Of a stretch of 8,709 bases of DNA, positions 1 through 6,705 are shown piece after piece. Location: NCBI GenBank assembly GCA_026647385.1, contig JAPKGY010000087.1, positions 1-8,709 of the forward strand. The letters run 5' to 3'. Source of the stretch: Phycisphaerae bacterium (GTDB lineage: Bacteria > Planctomycetota > Phycisphaerae > UBA1845 > PWPN01). How positions within the stretch are numbered: the first letter of the stretch is position 1; each line of letters opens with the position of its first letter. The notes under the pieces were generated by a model. The model made no database searches. It saw nothing but the letters and a program-made list of their open reading frames with translations, and was not told the DNA's origin. A program made the translations under genes and the position numbers.

Positions 1-120
1 CCGTCACCAATCATTGCTGAATGACAATTTCTGATTTTGATGACCCATTTACCATGGTTTGGTCAATTATAGTCAACGGCTTAAATTATTTCAGTATTTT
101 GTATTAATTGAAGTATTATT
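1..120. other. AT-rich stretch without a gene, abutting a truncated peptidase gene
   Basis: All three forward frames carry stops here, and none encodes any part of the missing N-terminal half of the C1 peptidase that follows. Composition is strikingly AT-rich, especially 61-120, against the GC-rich remainder of the window. A TGA at 109-111 is in frame with the downstream peptidase and blocks any upstream extension. A TATACT hexamer at 125-130 resembles a -10 box, but the best upstream partner (TTGTAT at 99-104) is spaced 20 nt away, so I do not call a promoter. The segment could be foreign or mobile-element-derived DNA, an old deletion junction, or a mis-joined assembly edge. Confidence 0.6.
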
Positions 121-3100
121 TTGGTATACTTCGGGGAATTGGAAGCAGCCACAAAGTCGTTGCAGGAAGCGGTACAGGATGTGATCTTCCTTTCCGGTCG
201 CACCGGGCCGATGGAAAACGACGCGATCAAGAACGCGGTCATGACCTACGGAGCGGTGCAGACGGCCATGTACTGGGACTCCGCCTCCTACAACGCAAAC
301 ACCCAGGCGTACTTCAAGGGCAACGCCACAACCACCAACCACGCCGTCTGCATCGTCGGCTGGGACGACAACTTCGACAAGGCCCGTTTCGCCACAACGC
401 CCCCCGGCAACGGCGCGTTCATCATCCGCAACAGTTGGGGCCAGGCCTGGGGTGAAGGCGGATACTTTTACATCTCCTACTACGACAACGCCACCGGCAT
501 CTTCAACGCCATCTTCCTCGCGGACGATCCGTTGCCCGAATACACCCGTGTGTACCAATACGACCAGCTGGGATGGGTCGGTTCCTTGGGGATAGGGGGC
601 TCGACCGCATGGTTTGCCAACGTGTTCACCGCCGCCGAAAGCGGACGGTTGATGGCCGCCGGCCTGTACACGCCCGTACCCAACGCAACCTACTCGCTGT
701 CCGTCTACCTGAACCCGACCGACTCGTCGCCCCGAACCGGAACCCTGGCCGGCGGCAAGGCCGGGACGATCGAAACCGCGGGATACCACACCATTCGTCT
801 CGACGCGCCCATACCGGTGACCTCGGGACAGAGATTCTCGATCATCATCAAGCTCACGACACCGGGAAACCCGTACCCGATTCCGTGCGAGTACCCCGTC
901 GGCGGATACAGCCGAGGAGCCACCGCGAAACCGGGAGAAAGCTGGGTCTCCGACGGCGTCGTCTGGCTGGACCTCCCCCGTGAAATCCCGAACACCAACG
1001 TGTGCGTGAAAGCGTACACGATCGTCGAGTTGCCGGCCCCCCCGAACGTCAAGGCCTCCAACGGCACCTTCGAGGACATGGTCGAGGTGACCTGGGACGC
1101 GGTGTCCGCGGCCGTCGATTACAAGGTCTATCGCAACACCAGCGACAACAGCGGCACAGCCACTCTGGTCGGGACCAGCGCCGGCAGTCCGTTCGCCGAT
1201 ACCTCGGCGGTACCGGCGGTATCCTATTACTACTGGGTGAAGGCGAATGACGGCACCTGGGATAGTCCTTTCAGCAGCAGTGCCCCCGGAAAGCGAGCGA
1301 TCCCGCAGGAAATCGTGACGAACGCCAAGGGCGTGACGGTCCCGGAGGGCAACACAGCCACCTTCCAGGTCAAGCTGGTGAAAGCTCCGAAGGCTGACAC
1401 CGTCGTCTCGGTCGCCCGGTTGAGCGGCGACGAAGACATCTTTGTTTCAGCCGGGCCCACCCTGACGTTCACCGCCTCGAACTGGAGCACATACCAGACC
1501 GTGACCCTGACCGCGAAGGAGGACGTCGATTCGTGCGTCGGCCAGGCGATTATTCGATGCAGTGCGGCCGGCCTGCCGGATAAAGACGTGACCGCCGTCG
1601 AGCGAGACCTCCAGACCCCGGCGGTCGTGACCGACGCGTCGACCGTGAAGATCCCGGAAGGCGGCACCGCCGCGTTGCAGGTGAAACTCAGCGGGCCTCC
1701 GTGCGGGAACGTGACCGTCAACGTCAGCCGGCTCAGCGGAGACGGTGATATCACCATCGCGTCGGGGACGCCCCTGGCTTTCACCACCTCCAACTGGGAT
1801 ACGTTCCAGGCCGTGACCCTGGCGGCGGCTGAGGATCACGATGCCGCCAACCAGCAGGCCACGATCGTGTGCAGCGCGACCGGGCTGCCGGCCGCCTACA
1901 TCGGCGCGATCGAGCAGGATAACGACGTGCCTTCTATCGTGCTGGCTCCCGATGCGCTGTCCGTTGCGGAAGGCGGAACGGCCACGTTCCAGATGAAGCT
2001 CAACAGGCAGCCGGACGCGAACGTCACCGTACTCGTGAAACGAGCCGGCGGCGACGAGGACGTCTCCGTGGGCGAACCCGTAGACCTGATTTTCACCCCA
2101 TGGGGTTGGGATACGTATCAGGCCGTGAGGATCGCGGCGGAGGAGGACGCGGACACGGTCAACGGGCAGGCGGCGATCCTCTGCGTCGCAACCGGATTGT
2201 CGCAGGCGGCTCTGACTGTTACGGAAATGGACAACGACACCCTGGCGATCGTGACGGACAAGACCTCGGTCAGCGTACCCGAAGGCGGGACCGCCGCCTT
2301 CCAGGTCAGGCTGAGCGCACAACCGGTCGCGGCCGTAACCGTCGCCGCCGTCGCTTTCGGCGGTGATGCCGATATCACGGTCCAGGGCGGCCAAGACTTG
2401 ACGTTCTCGCCAGCGGACTGGAACCTGGATCAGGTCGTTACCCTCAAGGCGATCGAAGACCCCGATGCGACGGACGGCCAGGCAACCATCCGGTGCAGTG
2501 CAGCCGGCCTGCCGGACAACAACCTGAAGGCGATCGAACAGGATAACGACACGTTGAGAATCGTCACCGACACCGACTCGGTGAATGTCCCGGAGGATGG
2601 GACCGCGACCTTCCAGGTCAAACTGAGCGCCCAGCCGGCGGTGGGAGTCGCTGTCAACGTGAGTTGGTTCGCCGGGGACACCGATATCACCGTCGAATCG
2701 GGCGCGAACCTGACGCTCACACCGACGAACTGGAACGTTTATCAAACCGTCGCGCTGGCGGCGGCCGGCGATTCGGACAAAGCGAAAGGCGAAGCCACGA
2801 TCCGCTGCAGCGCCGCCGGCCTGCCGGATACGAACGTGAAGGCTGTCGAACAGGAGAAGTCCACTCCCCCGCCCCCGAAGAACGATGCGGACGGCGACGG
2901 CGTTCCCAACGCGGACGACAACTGTCCGAACACCGCCAACCCGAACCAGGCCGACGCCGACGGCGACGACGCCGGCGACGTGTGCGACGATTGCCCGTTC
3001 AACGCCGAGAAGATCGAGCCCGGGGTCTGCGGCTGTGCCCTCTCCGACACCGACACCGATCAGGATGGAACACCGGACTGCAAGGACACCTGCCCGGAGA

Positions 3101-3618
3101 ATCCCGATAAGACCAAACCGGGTATTTGCGGCTGCGACTTTGCTGACACGGACGGCGACGGCGACGGCGCCGTGGATTGCCAGGACCTCTGCCCCAACGA
3201 TGCAAACAAGACGCTGCCAGGCATCTGCGGCTGCGGGAAGACGGAGGTCGATTCCGACAAGGACGGCACGCCCGACTGCTTCGACAATTGTCCGGCCGAC
3301 GCCGGCAAGATCGAGCCGGGAGTCTGCGGCTGCGGCGCCCCCGACATCGATGACGATGTCGACGGAGTCATGAACTGCGAGGATAACTGCCCGACTTTCT
3401 ACAACCCCAACCAGCAGGACGAAGACGGCGACGGCGTCGGCGATGCGTGCGGGCTGCAGTTCGACCCGACGGAGAGGCCTTTGCCCACGGGCCAGCAGGC
3501 TCCCGCCGTTCCTCCGGTTTGCGGAGCGGGCGCGGTCCAATCGCTGGCAGCCTGCTCGTTCAGCCTGCTTCTGATGCAGCTCGTCGCACGCCGCCGCAAG
3601 GGTCAAGGGGCGGGCTGA
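121..3618 (+). CDS. 5'-truncated C1 (papain-family) peptidase with lectin-like, FN3-like, five beta-sandwich and thrombospondin type 3 domains
   Basis: A large exported multidomain protein, 1165 aa as read from a TTG at 121. Residues ~20-125 are the C-terminal half of a papain-like domain: His74 lies in NHAVCIVGWDD and Asn104 in IIRNSWGQAWG, the second and third catalytic residues. The Cys half (the CGSCWAF-type motif) and any signal peptide are absent, because a TGA at 109 and AT-rich DNA precede it. Residues ~141-300 match the lectin-like domain that commonly follows such peptidases (VYQYDQLGWVGSLG...TAWFANVF). Residues ~305-394 are FN3-like. Residues 397-916 are five 104-aa EGGTA-type domains. 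Residues ~920-1110 are TSP3 calcium modules. Cys1134, a hydrophobic helix and RRRK form the C-tail. There is no Shine-Dalgarno at TTG 121, so this is probably a gene remnant or a product of a broken or mis-assembled locus, and not an active protease as it stands. The family assignment is strong; activity is doubtful. Confidence 0.85.
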   Translation: MVYFGELEAATKSLQEAVQDVIFLSGRTGPMENDAIKNAVMTYGAVQTAMYWDSASYNANTQAYFKGNATTTNHAVCIVGWDDNFDKARFATTPPGNGAFIIRNSWGQAWGEGGYFYISYYDNATGIFNAIFLADDPLPEYTRVYQYDQLGWVGSLGIGGSTAWFANVFTAAESGRLMAAGLYTPVPNATYSLSVYLNPTDSSPRTGTLAGGKAGTIETAGYHTIRLDAPIPVTSGQRFSIIIKLTTPGNPYPIPCEYPVGGYSRGATAKPGESWVSDGVVWLDLPREIPNTNVCVKAYTIVELPAPPNVKASNGTFEDMVEVTWDAVSAAVDYKVYRNTSDNSGTATLVGTSAGSPFADTSAVPAVSYYYWVKANDGTWDSPFSSSAPGKRAIPQEIVTNAKGVTVPEGNTATFQVKLVKAPKADTVVSVARLSGDEDIFVSAGPTLTFTASNWSTYQTVTLTAKEDVDSCVGQAIIRCSAAGLPDKDVTAVERDLQTPAVVTDASTVKIPEGGTAALQVKLSGPPCGNVTVNVSRLSGDGDITIASGTPLAFTTSNWDTFQAVTLAAAEDHDAANQQATIVCSATGLPAAYIGAIEQDNDVPSIVLAPDALSVAEGGTATFQMKLNRQPDANVTVLVKRAGGDEDVSVGEPVDLIFTPWGWDTYQAVRIAAEEDADTVNGQAAILCVATGLSQAALTVTEMDNDTLAIVTDKTSVSVPEGGTAAFQVRLSAQPVAAVTVAAVAFGGDADITVQGGQDLTFSPADWNLDQVVTLKAIEDPDATDGQATIRCSAAGLPDNNLKAIEQDNDTLRIVTDTDSVNVPEDGTATFQVKLSAQPAVGVAVNVSWFAGDTDITVESGANLTLTPTNWNVYQTVALAAAGDSDKAKGEATIRCSAAGLPDTNVKAVEQEKSTPPPPKNDADGDGVPNADDNCPNTANPNQADADGDDAGDVCDDCPFNAEKIEPGVCGCALSDTDTDQDGTPDCKDTCPENPDKTKPGICGCDFADTDGDGDGAVDCQDLCPNDANKTLPGICGCGKTEVDSDKDGTPDCFDNCPADAGKIEPGVCGCGAPDIDDDVDGVMNCEDNCPTFYNPNQQDEDGDGVGDACGLQFDPTERPLPTGQQAPAVPPVCGAGAVQSLAACSFSLLLMQLVARRRKGQGAG
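1309..2868 (+). repeat. Five tandem 312-bp (104-aa) beta-sandwich domain repeats, Calx-beta-like
   Basis: Five in-frame units start at 1309, 1621, 1933, 2245 and 2557, each exactly 312 bp with no indel. Each unit reads roughly IVT-x(5)-V-PEGGTATFQVKLS at its start, then a GD-x-DI strand, a LTFTxxNW-x-TYQTVTL strand, and ends with ATIRCSAxGLP...AxEQDND. This layout is the EGG-x-A-x-F-x-V-x-LS pattern of Calx-beta-like and related adhesive domains in secreted bacterial proteins. The copies have diverged considerably, so this is an old duplication and not a recent expansion. The nucleotide patch around GCCGGCCTGCCGGA stays conserved in units 1, 4 and 5 (near 1566, 2502 and 2814). The likely role is a rigid extracellular stalk or adhesion region. 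Confidence 0.85.
2881..3453 (+). repeat. Thrombospondin type 3 / PGxCGC calcium-binding repeats with an exact 99-bp period
   Basis: Acidic Asp-rich loops of the DxDxDGxxD-x-x-DxCP type alternate with PG(V/I)CGC turns. The four PGxCGC prolines are coded at 3019, 3118, 3217 and 3316, an exact 99-bp (33-residue) spacing. Classic longer TSP3 units flank them (DNCPNTANPNQADADGD near the start, DNCPTFYNPNQQDEDGDGVG near the end). In known TSP3 proteins such loops bind calcium and the cysteines form disulfides, giving a stiff calcium-stabilised rod. This supports an extracellular location for the protein. Confidence 0.9.
3520..3603 (+). other. C-terminal sorting or anchor tail of the multidomain protein
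   Basis: The last 32 residues hold a short CGAG motif (Cys1134), a hydrophobic span at about residues 1138-1156, and the basic cluster RRRK followed by a short end. This tripartite plan (motif, one TM helix, Arg cluster) is the one seen in MYXO-CTERM, PEP-CTERM and similar processed C-terminal signals. I cannot assign it to a named class by eye; it may simply be a membrane anchor. Confidence 0.6.
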
Positions 3619-4511
3619 TTCGGAGCGTACGCCTGGCGAAGCGGAATTCTCGTCCGATCGAACGCGCGGTAGTTCTCGATACTGCCCACGCGGGCGATGC
3701 GCAGCGTGTCCCGCAGCACGCGCCCGCCGCGGTCGCTGAACCGGGCGGCCTGGTACCCGACGCCGGACCCCAGGTTGGATGAGAAATACTTGAACCCGAC
3801 GGGCGTGCCCGCCTCGTCGCGCACCCACGCGATGAAGATCACTGAGTGCCCGCCGGGCGGCGTGCAACTGTAATCGGCGAAGTCGCCCGGCCTGGCGTGC
3901 TCGAAATCGGTGATCGCCCGCCCCAGGCCGTACGCCACGATCCCGCCCTGCGGACTGTCGCCCTTGCCCTCGATGTACCACAGTTGCAGCAGATTGAACA
4001 GGTCGTGAAAGGACATGCCGTTGAAGTCGTCCGGATCGAGGCCCTTGGCCATGTTCCGCAGTTTCATCGCCCGGACGAAGATCTCGAAGGTCAGTCCGCA
4101 GCAGTAGCTGCACCGCGAACCGTCGGGATAGGCTTTGGCGACCACGTAGCCGCGATACCACATGTCCTGCGTCACACCGTTATAAATGTCGTACTCCGGT
4201 TCCTTGAAGTTCGCGTGATAGGGGTACGAGCCGTCCAGCGGATAGGCCTCCACGACGCGCAGCACGTAGGGGTTGAGCGACCCCTCGGCATCGTCGATGA
4301 CCGGTTGGCCGACCGCCAGTTTCGCATCCACGGGCGAGAAGCCGCGTTTATCCAGCGGGTAACTCCGCGACTGACCGCGCGTCCAGTGGCGCGTCGTGCC
4401 GCTCGGGCTTTCCGAGTCCGCCTGGGCCGCGGGCTCTGTTTCCAACTGCTGGCAACCGGCTGGGGCACACGTCCCCAGCGCCACCCAGAGCAGTGCGCAA
4501 CAACCTCGCAT
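3603..4511 (-). CDS. Putative lipoprotein with an NlpC/P60-like papain-fold domain
   Basis: 302 aa from the ATG at 4511, chosen because GGGAGGT sits 5 nt upstream; a longer frame to 4625 adds 38 residues with no such site and no signal peptide. Residues 1-20 (MRGCCALLWVALGTCAPAGC) look like a lipoprotein signal with Cys20 as candidate acylation site, although Pro instead of Leu at -3 makes the lipobox imperfect. The core resembles NlpC/P60 amidase folds: a Cys cluster with CCGLTFEIF (Cys134, 137, 138) where the family has DCSGL, then ARPGDFADYS (207-215) and GHSVIFIAWV (His222), with Asn246 as a possible third polar residue. Family members cleave cell-wall peptides or act on other amide bonds. 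Its substrate is unknown, and the Cys-His spacing (about 85 residues) is compatible. It converges on and overlaps the 3' end of the multidomain protein gene by 16 bp. Confidence 0.75.
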   Translation of the reverse strand: MRGCCALLWVALGTCAPAGCQQLETEPAAQADSESPSGTTRHWTRGQSRSYPLDKRGFSPVDAKLAVGQPVIDDAEGSLNPYVLRVVEAYPLDGSYPYHANFKEPEYDIYNGVTQDMWYRGYVVAKAYPDGSRCSYCCGLTFEIFVRAMKLRNMAKGLDPDDFNGMSFHDLFNLLQLWYIEGKGDSPQGGIVAYGLGRAITDFEHARPGDFADYSCTPPGGHSVIFIAWVRDEAGTPVGFKYFSSNLGSGVGYQAARFSDRGGRVLRDTLRIARVGSIENYRAFDRTRIPLRQAYAPNQPAP

Positions 4512-4516
4512 GATTG

Positions 4517-4523
4517 ACCTCCC
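4517..4523 (-). promoter_or_regulatory. Shine-Dalgarno GGGAGGT for the lipoprotein gene
   Basis: On the minus strand GGGAGGT is followed by the 5-nt spacer CAATC and then ATG (4511-4509). The match and spacing are near ideal, and they fix the start 38 codons inside the longest open frame. Confidence 0.8.
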
Positions 4524-4792
4524 GTCCGGTGCCGCCTTCGGTAAGCTCGTTTCGCCCGGCCGTTGTGGTGCAGGCATCTCTCCGCGGGTGAGTCGCCCGA
4601 GCCAGGTCTCCACGCGCGGAGCCATCCACTTTGATGGCCGCCGCCGGGAGCGATACGATAGTCGCGCAGGCCGGTCTCTCGCAAACGACAGGCGTTACCC
4701 GTGGGTCGGCAACCGGAACGGCAGCGCCCCCGACCGAGGGGCGGCCAAAAATGAGATGGGCGAGACTCGCCAGCCGCGAGCGAATCCGCGGG

Positions 4793-4906
4793 CAAAATGG
4801 GGACAGGCACCGCCTCAGAGCGATGCGCCAGGGGGCAGGGATCGCCTGAAAACAAGAACGTCCCGTGGCCCCAGCTTCCACACGGGCGGAGCCAGTCCCC
4901 ATTTTG
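4793..4906. repeat. REP-like / MITE-like element bounded by 22-bp imperfect inverted repeats
   Basis: The left arm 4793-4814 (CAAAATGGGGACAGGCACCG plus CC) pairs with the right arm 4885-4906, whose reverse complement begins CAAAATGGGGACTGGCTCCG. Twenty of 22 positions match, with mismatches at 4805/4894 and 4809/4890. The ~70-nt interior has smaller stems, CCCGTG/CACGGG (4862-4867 with 4881-4886) and GCGAT/ATCGC (4820-4824 with 4841-4845). From memory, the TGGGGACAGGCACC core recurs in many bacterial genomes next to REP-associated tyrosine (Y1/IS200-like) transposases. No transposase is present here, so it would be a non-autonomous copy. Confidence 0.7.
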
Positions 4907-4974
4907 TCCACCGACGCGTGCTCTGCGTGAGCGGCCGGCGAGTTACGCCCAAATGAAATGAAAGACAACCCATC

Positions 4975-6354
4975 ATGACCAATCAGCACCTTCCGCTCCG
5001 ATCCGGCGGATCGCTCCCGCCGTGCAGCCACACGCCCGCGCCCTACATCGGCCCGACGCGCGACGAGATCATCGCCCTGCGCCGCGCGTACGTGAATCCC
5101 GGCCTGTTCACCTACTATCGCGAGCCGTTGTGCATCGTCGAGGGGCACATGCAGTATCTCTACGACGATGCCGGGCGGCGATACCTCGACGCCATCGCCG
5201 GGATCGCCGTCATCTCCGTCGGCCATTGCCACCCCGAGGTGACGCGGCGCACCGTCGAGCAACTCACCCGGCTCGTCCATACCACGACGATCTACCTCCA
5301 TCCGGGCATCGCCCTGCTCGCCCGCAAGCTGGCTGAACACATGCCGGCCGGCTCGGACCTGAAGGTCACTTACTTCGCCAATTCCGGCAGCGAAGCCAAC
5401 GACCTGGCCACCCTGATGGCCCTGCTCGCCACCCATCGCAGCCACGTCGTCGCCCTGCGGAACGCCTATCACGGCGGAACCCAGGCCACCATGGCCATGA
5501 CCGCCATCGCCACGTGGAAGTATCCCGTACCCGGCACCGTCCCCGTATCCCACGCGACACCCGGCTATTGCTACCGCTGCCCGTTCAACCTGACCTACCC
5601 CGCCTGCGATCTCAAGTGCGCGCGCAGCCTGGAGGACGTCATTCGCAACGAAGCCGGCGGCGAAATCGCCTGCTTCATCGCCGAGCCGATCCAGGGCGTC
5701 GGCGGAGTGATCGTGCCGCCGCCCGAGTACTTCCAGGTCGCCTACGAGATCGTGCGCCGCTACGGCGGGCTGTGCATCTCCGACGAAGTGCAGGCCGGTT
5801 CCGGGCGAACGGGCGATCATTACTGGGGCTTCGAACGGTTCGACGTCGTCCCCGACATGGTCACCACCGCCAAAGGCATCGCCAACGGCGCGCCTCTGTC
5901 AGCCGTCGTCACCCGGCCGGCGATCGCCGAAAAAATGACCCAACGCCTGCACTTCAACACCTTCGGAGGCAATCCCGTTTCCATCGCCCAAGGCCTGGCC
6001 GTGCTGGACGTGATCGAGCGGGACAAACTGCGCGAAAACGCTCGCGAACAGGGTGGTTATCTGATCGACCGCCTCCGCGAATTGCAGGACCGGCACGCAC
6101 TCATCGGCCAGGTCCGCGGCGCCGGCCTGCTCATCGGCGTCGAACTCGTCCGCGACCGCACGACCCGCGGGCCGGCCACCGCCGAGGCAGCCGAGATCCT
6201 CGAACTCGCCCGCGAGCGAGGGCTGCTCCTCGGCAAAAGCGGCCTGGACGGCAACGTCATCCGCCTCACCCCGCCCCTGTGCGTCACCCGCGACGACTGC
6301 GCGTTCATCATCGAATGCCTGGACGAATGCCTGACGCTCGTGAACGGAAAATGA
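4975..6354 (+). CDS. Class III PLP-dependent aminotransferase, alanine-glyoxylate aminotransferase 2 (AGXT2)-like
   Basis: 459 aa, a cytosolic fold-type I transaminase that moves an amino group from an amino donor such as alanine or a beta/omega-amino acid to a keto acid such as glyoxylate or pyruvate. Family landmarks run in order: VGHCHPEV (83-89), NSGSEAND (136-143, PLP phosphate cup), NAYHGG (163-168), AEPIQGVGGV, ISDEVQAGSGRTG with Asp270 (pyridine nitrogen), TTAKGIANG with Lys300 (Schiff base), FNTFGGNP with Thr329, and IRLTPPLCV with Arg430 (carboxylate-binding candidate). Similarity to mammalian AGXT2 is recognisable along the whole chain, and the length matches without the mitochondrial presequence. 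Four cysteines (199, 202, 211, 215) form a compact cluster. All catalytic residues are present. The exact donor cannot be read from sequence: beta-alanine, 2-aminobutyrate or ornithine-type substrates are alternatives. It is read alone, with no overlapping partner. Confidence 0.9.
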   Translation: MTNQHLPLRSGGSLPPCSHTPAPYIGPTRDEIIALRRAYVNPGLFTYYREPLCIVEGHMQYLYDDAGRRYLDAIAGIAVISVGHCHPEVTRRTVEQLTRLVHTTTIYLHPGIALLARKLAEHMPAGSDLKVTYFANSGSEANDLATLMALLATHRSHVVALRNAYHGGTQATMAMTAIATWKYPVPGTVPVSHATPGYCYRCPFNLTYPACDLKCARSLEDVIRNEAGGEIACFIAEPIQGVGGVIVPPPEYFQVAYEIVRRYGGLCISDEVQAGSGRTGDHYWGFERFDVVPDMVTTAKGIANGAPLSAVVTRPAIAEKMTQRLHFNTFGGNPVSIAQGLAVLDVIERDKLRENAREQGGYLIDRLRELQDRHALIGQVRGAGLLIGVELVRDRTTRGPATAEAAEILELARERGLLLGKSGLDGNVIRLTPPLCVTRDDCAFIIECLDECLTLVNGK

Positions 6355-6705
6355 TCGGGGCGATTCGGATGCCACTCCAATAACACCAACCGATTCAGGG
6401 ATGAAAGAGCCGCGAGCCTCATCGCTCGTCGCCGTGGCAACCCGTGCGGCGATCGGAACACGAGCGAACGCCTGCCTTCACGCAAAGCCGGGGGCCACGC
6501 TCGCGTACTCGCGGGGCGTGCGGCAAGGGAAGAAGGCAGAAGCGGGTGCCCCATCCTTCTCGGTACTCCGAAGGGGCTGGGGCTCGATGGTCGACCGCGG
6601 CCAGGATCACCCTCGCAGGCACGTCCATCCCCATTCCGATCATCGTGCCCCCCGTCCTCGCTGCGCGAGGATGGGCCGCCCAGCCCGATCGCGCTCGGCG
6701 AAGAT
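6355..6705. other. Convergent intergenic region (351 bp), no credible gene
   Basis: It lies between the stops of the aminotransferase (+) and the antiporter (-). Open frames on both strands have no start signals and low-complexity Arg/Pro/Ala composition typical of GC-rich noncoding DNA. The stretch ~6420-6555 has a look I associate with dispersed intergenic sequence: one frame reads TRANACLHAKPGATLA. A 10-bp hairpin at 6651-6675 is listed separately. No clear terminator with a T-run follows either gene. Confidence 0.55.
6651..6675 (-). terminator. Hairpin just past the antiporter stop, possible terminator
   Basis: CCCGTCCTCG (6651-6660) pairs with CGAGGATGGG (6666-6675), giving a 10-bp stem with one G-U type pair and a 5-nt loop. 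It begins about 30 nt after the minus-strand stop at 6706. Neither strand has a T-run after the stem, so it is not a standard intrinsic terminator. It could act as a 3'-end stabiliser or a factor-assisted stop. Confidence 0.3.

Larger units (their letters stand above)
4512..4974. other. Divergent intergenic region (463 bp) between lipoprotein and aminotransferase genes
   Basis: It holds the upstream regions of two divergently read genes. Open frames here have no start signals or recognisable protein content, and I treat them as chance. A perfect 6-bp hairpin (GCCATC / GATGGC, loop 6) lies at 4621-4638. The distal part is occupied by the REP-like inverted repeat described separately. I do not find a convincing sigma-70 promoter for either gene, and the ATG at 4975 has only a purine-rich leader (AAATGAAATGAAAG) rather than a clear Shine-Dalgarno. 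Confidence 0.6.

Noticed and set aside
95..130. Promoter with TATACT (125-130)
   Set aside because: The -10-like hexamer lies inside the called coding frame and its best -35 candidate is 20 nt away; in AT-rich DNA such hexamers occur by chance.
1309..3453. CRISPR array or satellite repeat
   Set aside because: The periodicities (312 and 99 bp) are in-frame protein-domain repeats with diverged DNA, not short identical repeats separated by unique spacers.
1447..4161. 904-residue open frame on the minus strand
   Set aside because: It spans the C-terminal part of the multidomain gene and part of the lipoprotein gene in another frame. Its Arg/Gly/Val-rich repetitive translation mirrors the sense repeats and has no family features; it is a GC-rich antisense shadow.
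4396..4956. 186-residue plus-strand open frame in the divergent intergenic region
   Set aside because: It overlaps the lipoprotein signal-peptide region and runs through the inverted repeat, with no ribosome site and no domain content.
4348..5820. 490-residue open frame on the minus strand
   Set aside because: It lies antisense to the aminotransferase and crosses the intergenic region and REP-like element. It has no start signal or domain signature; the opposite strand encodes a full aminotransferase.
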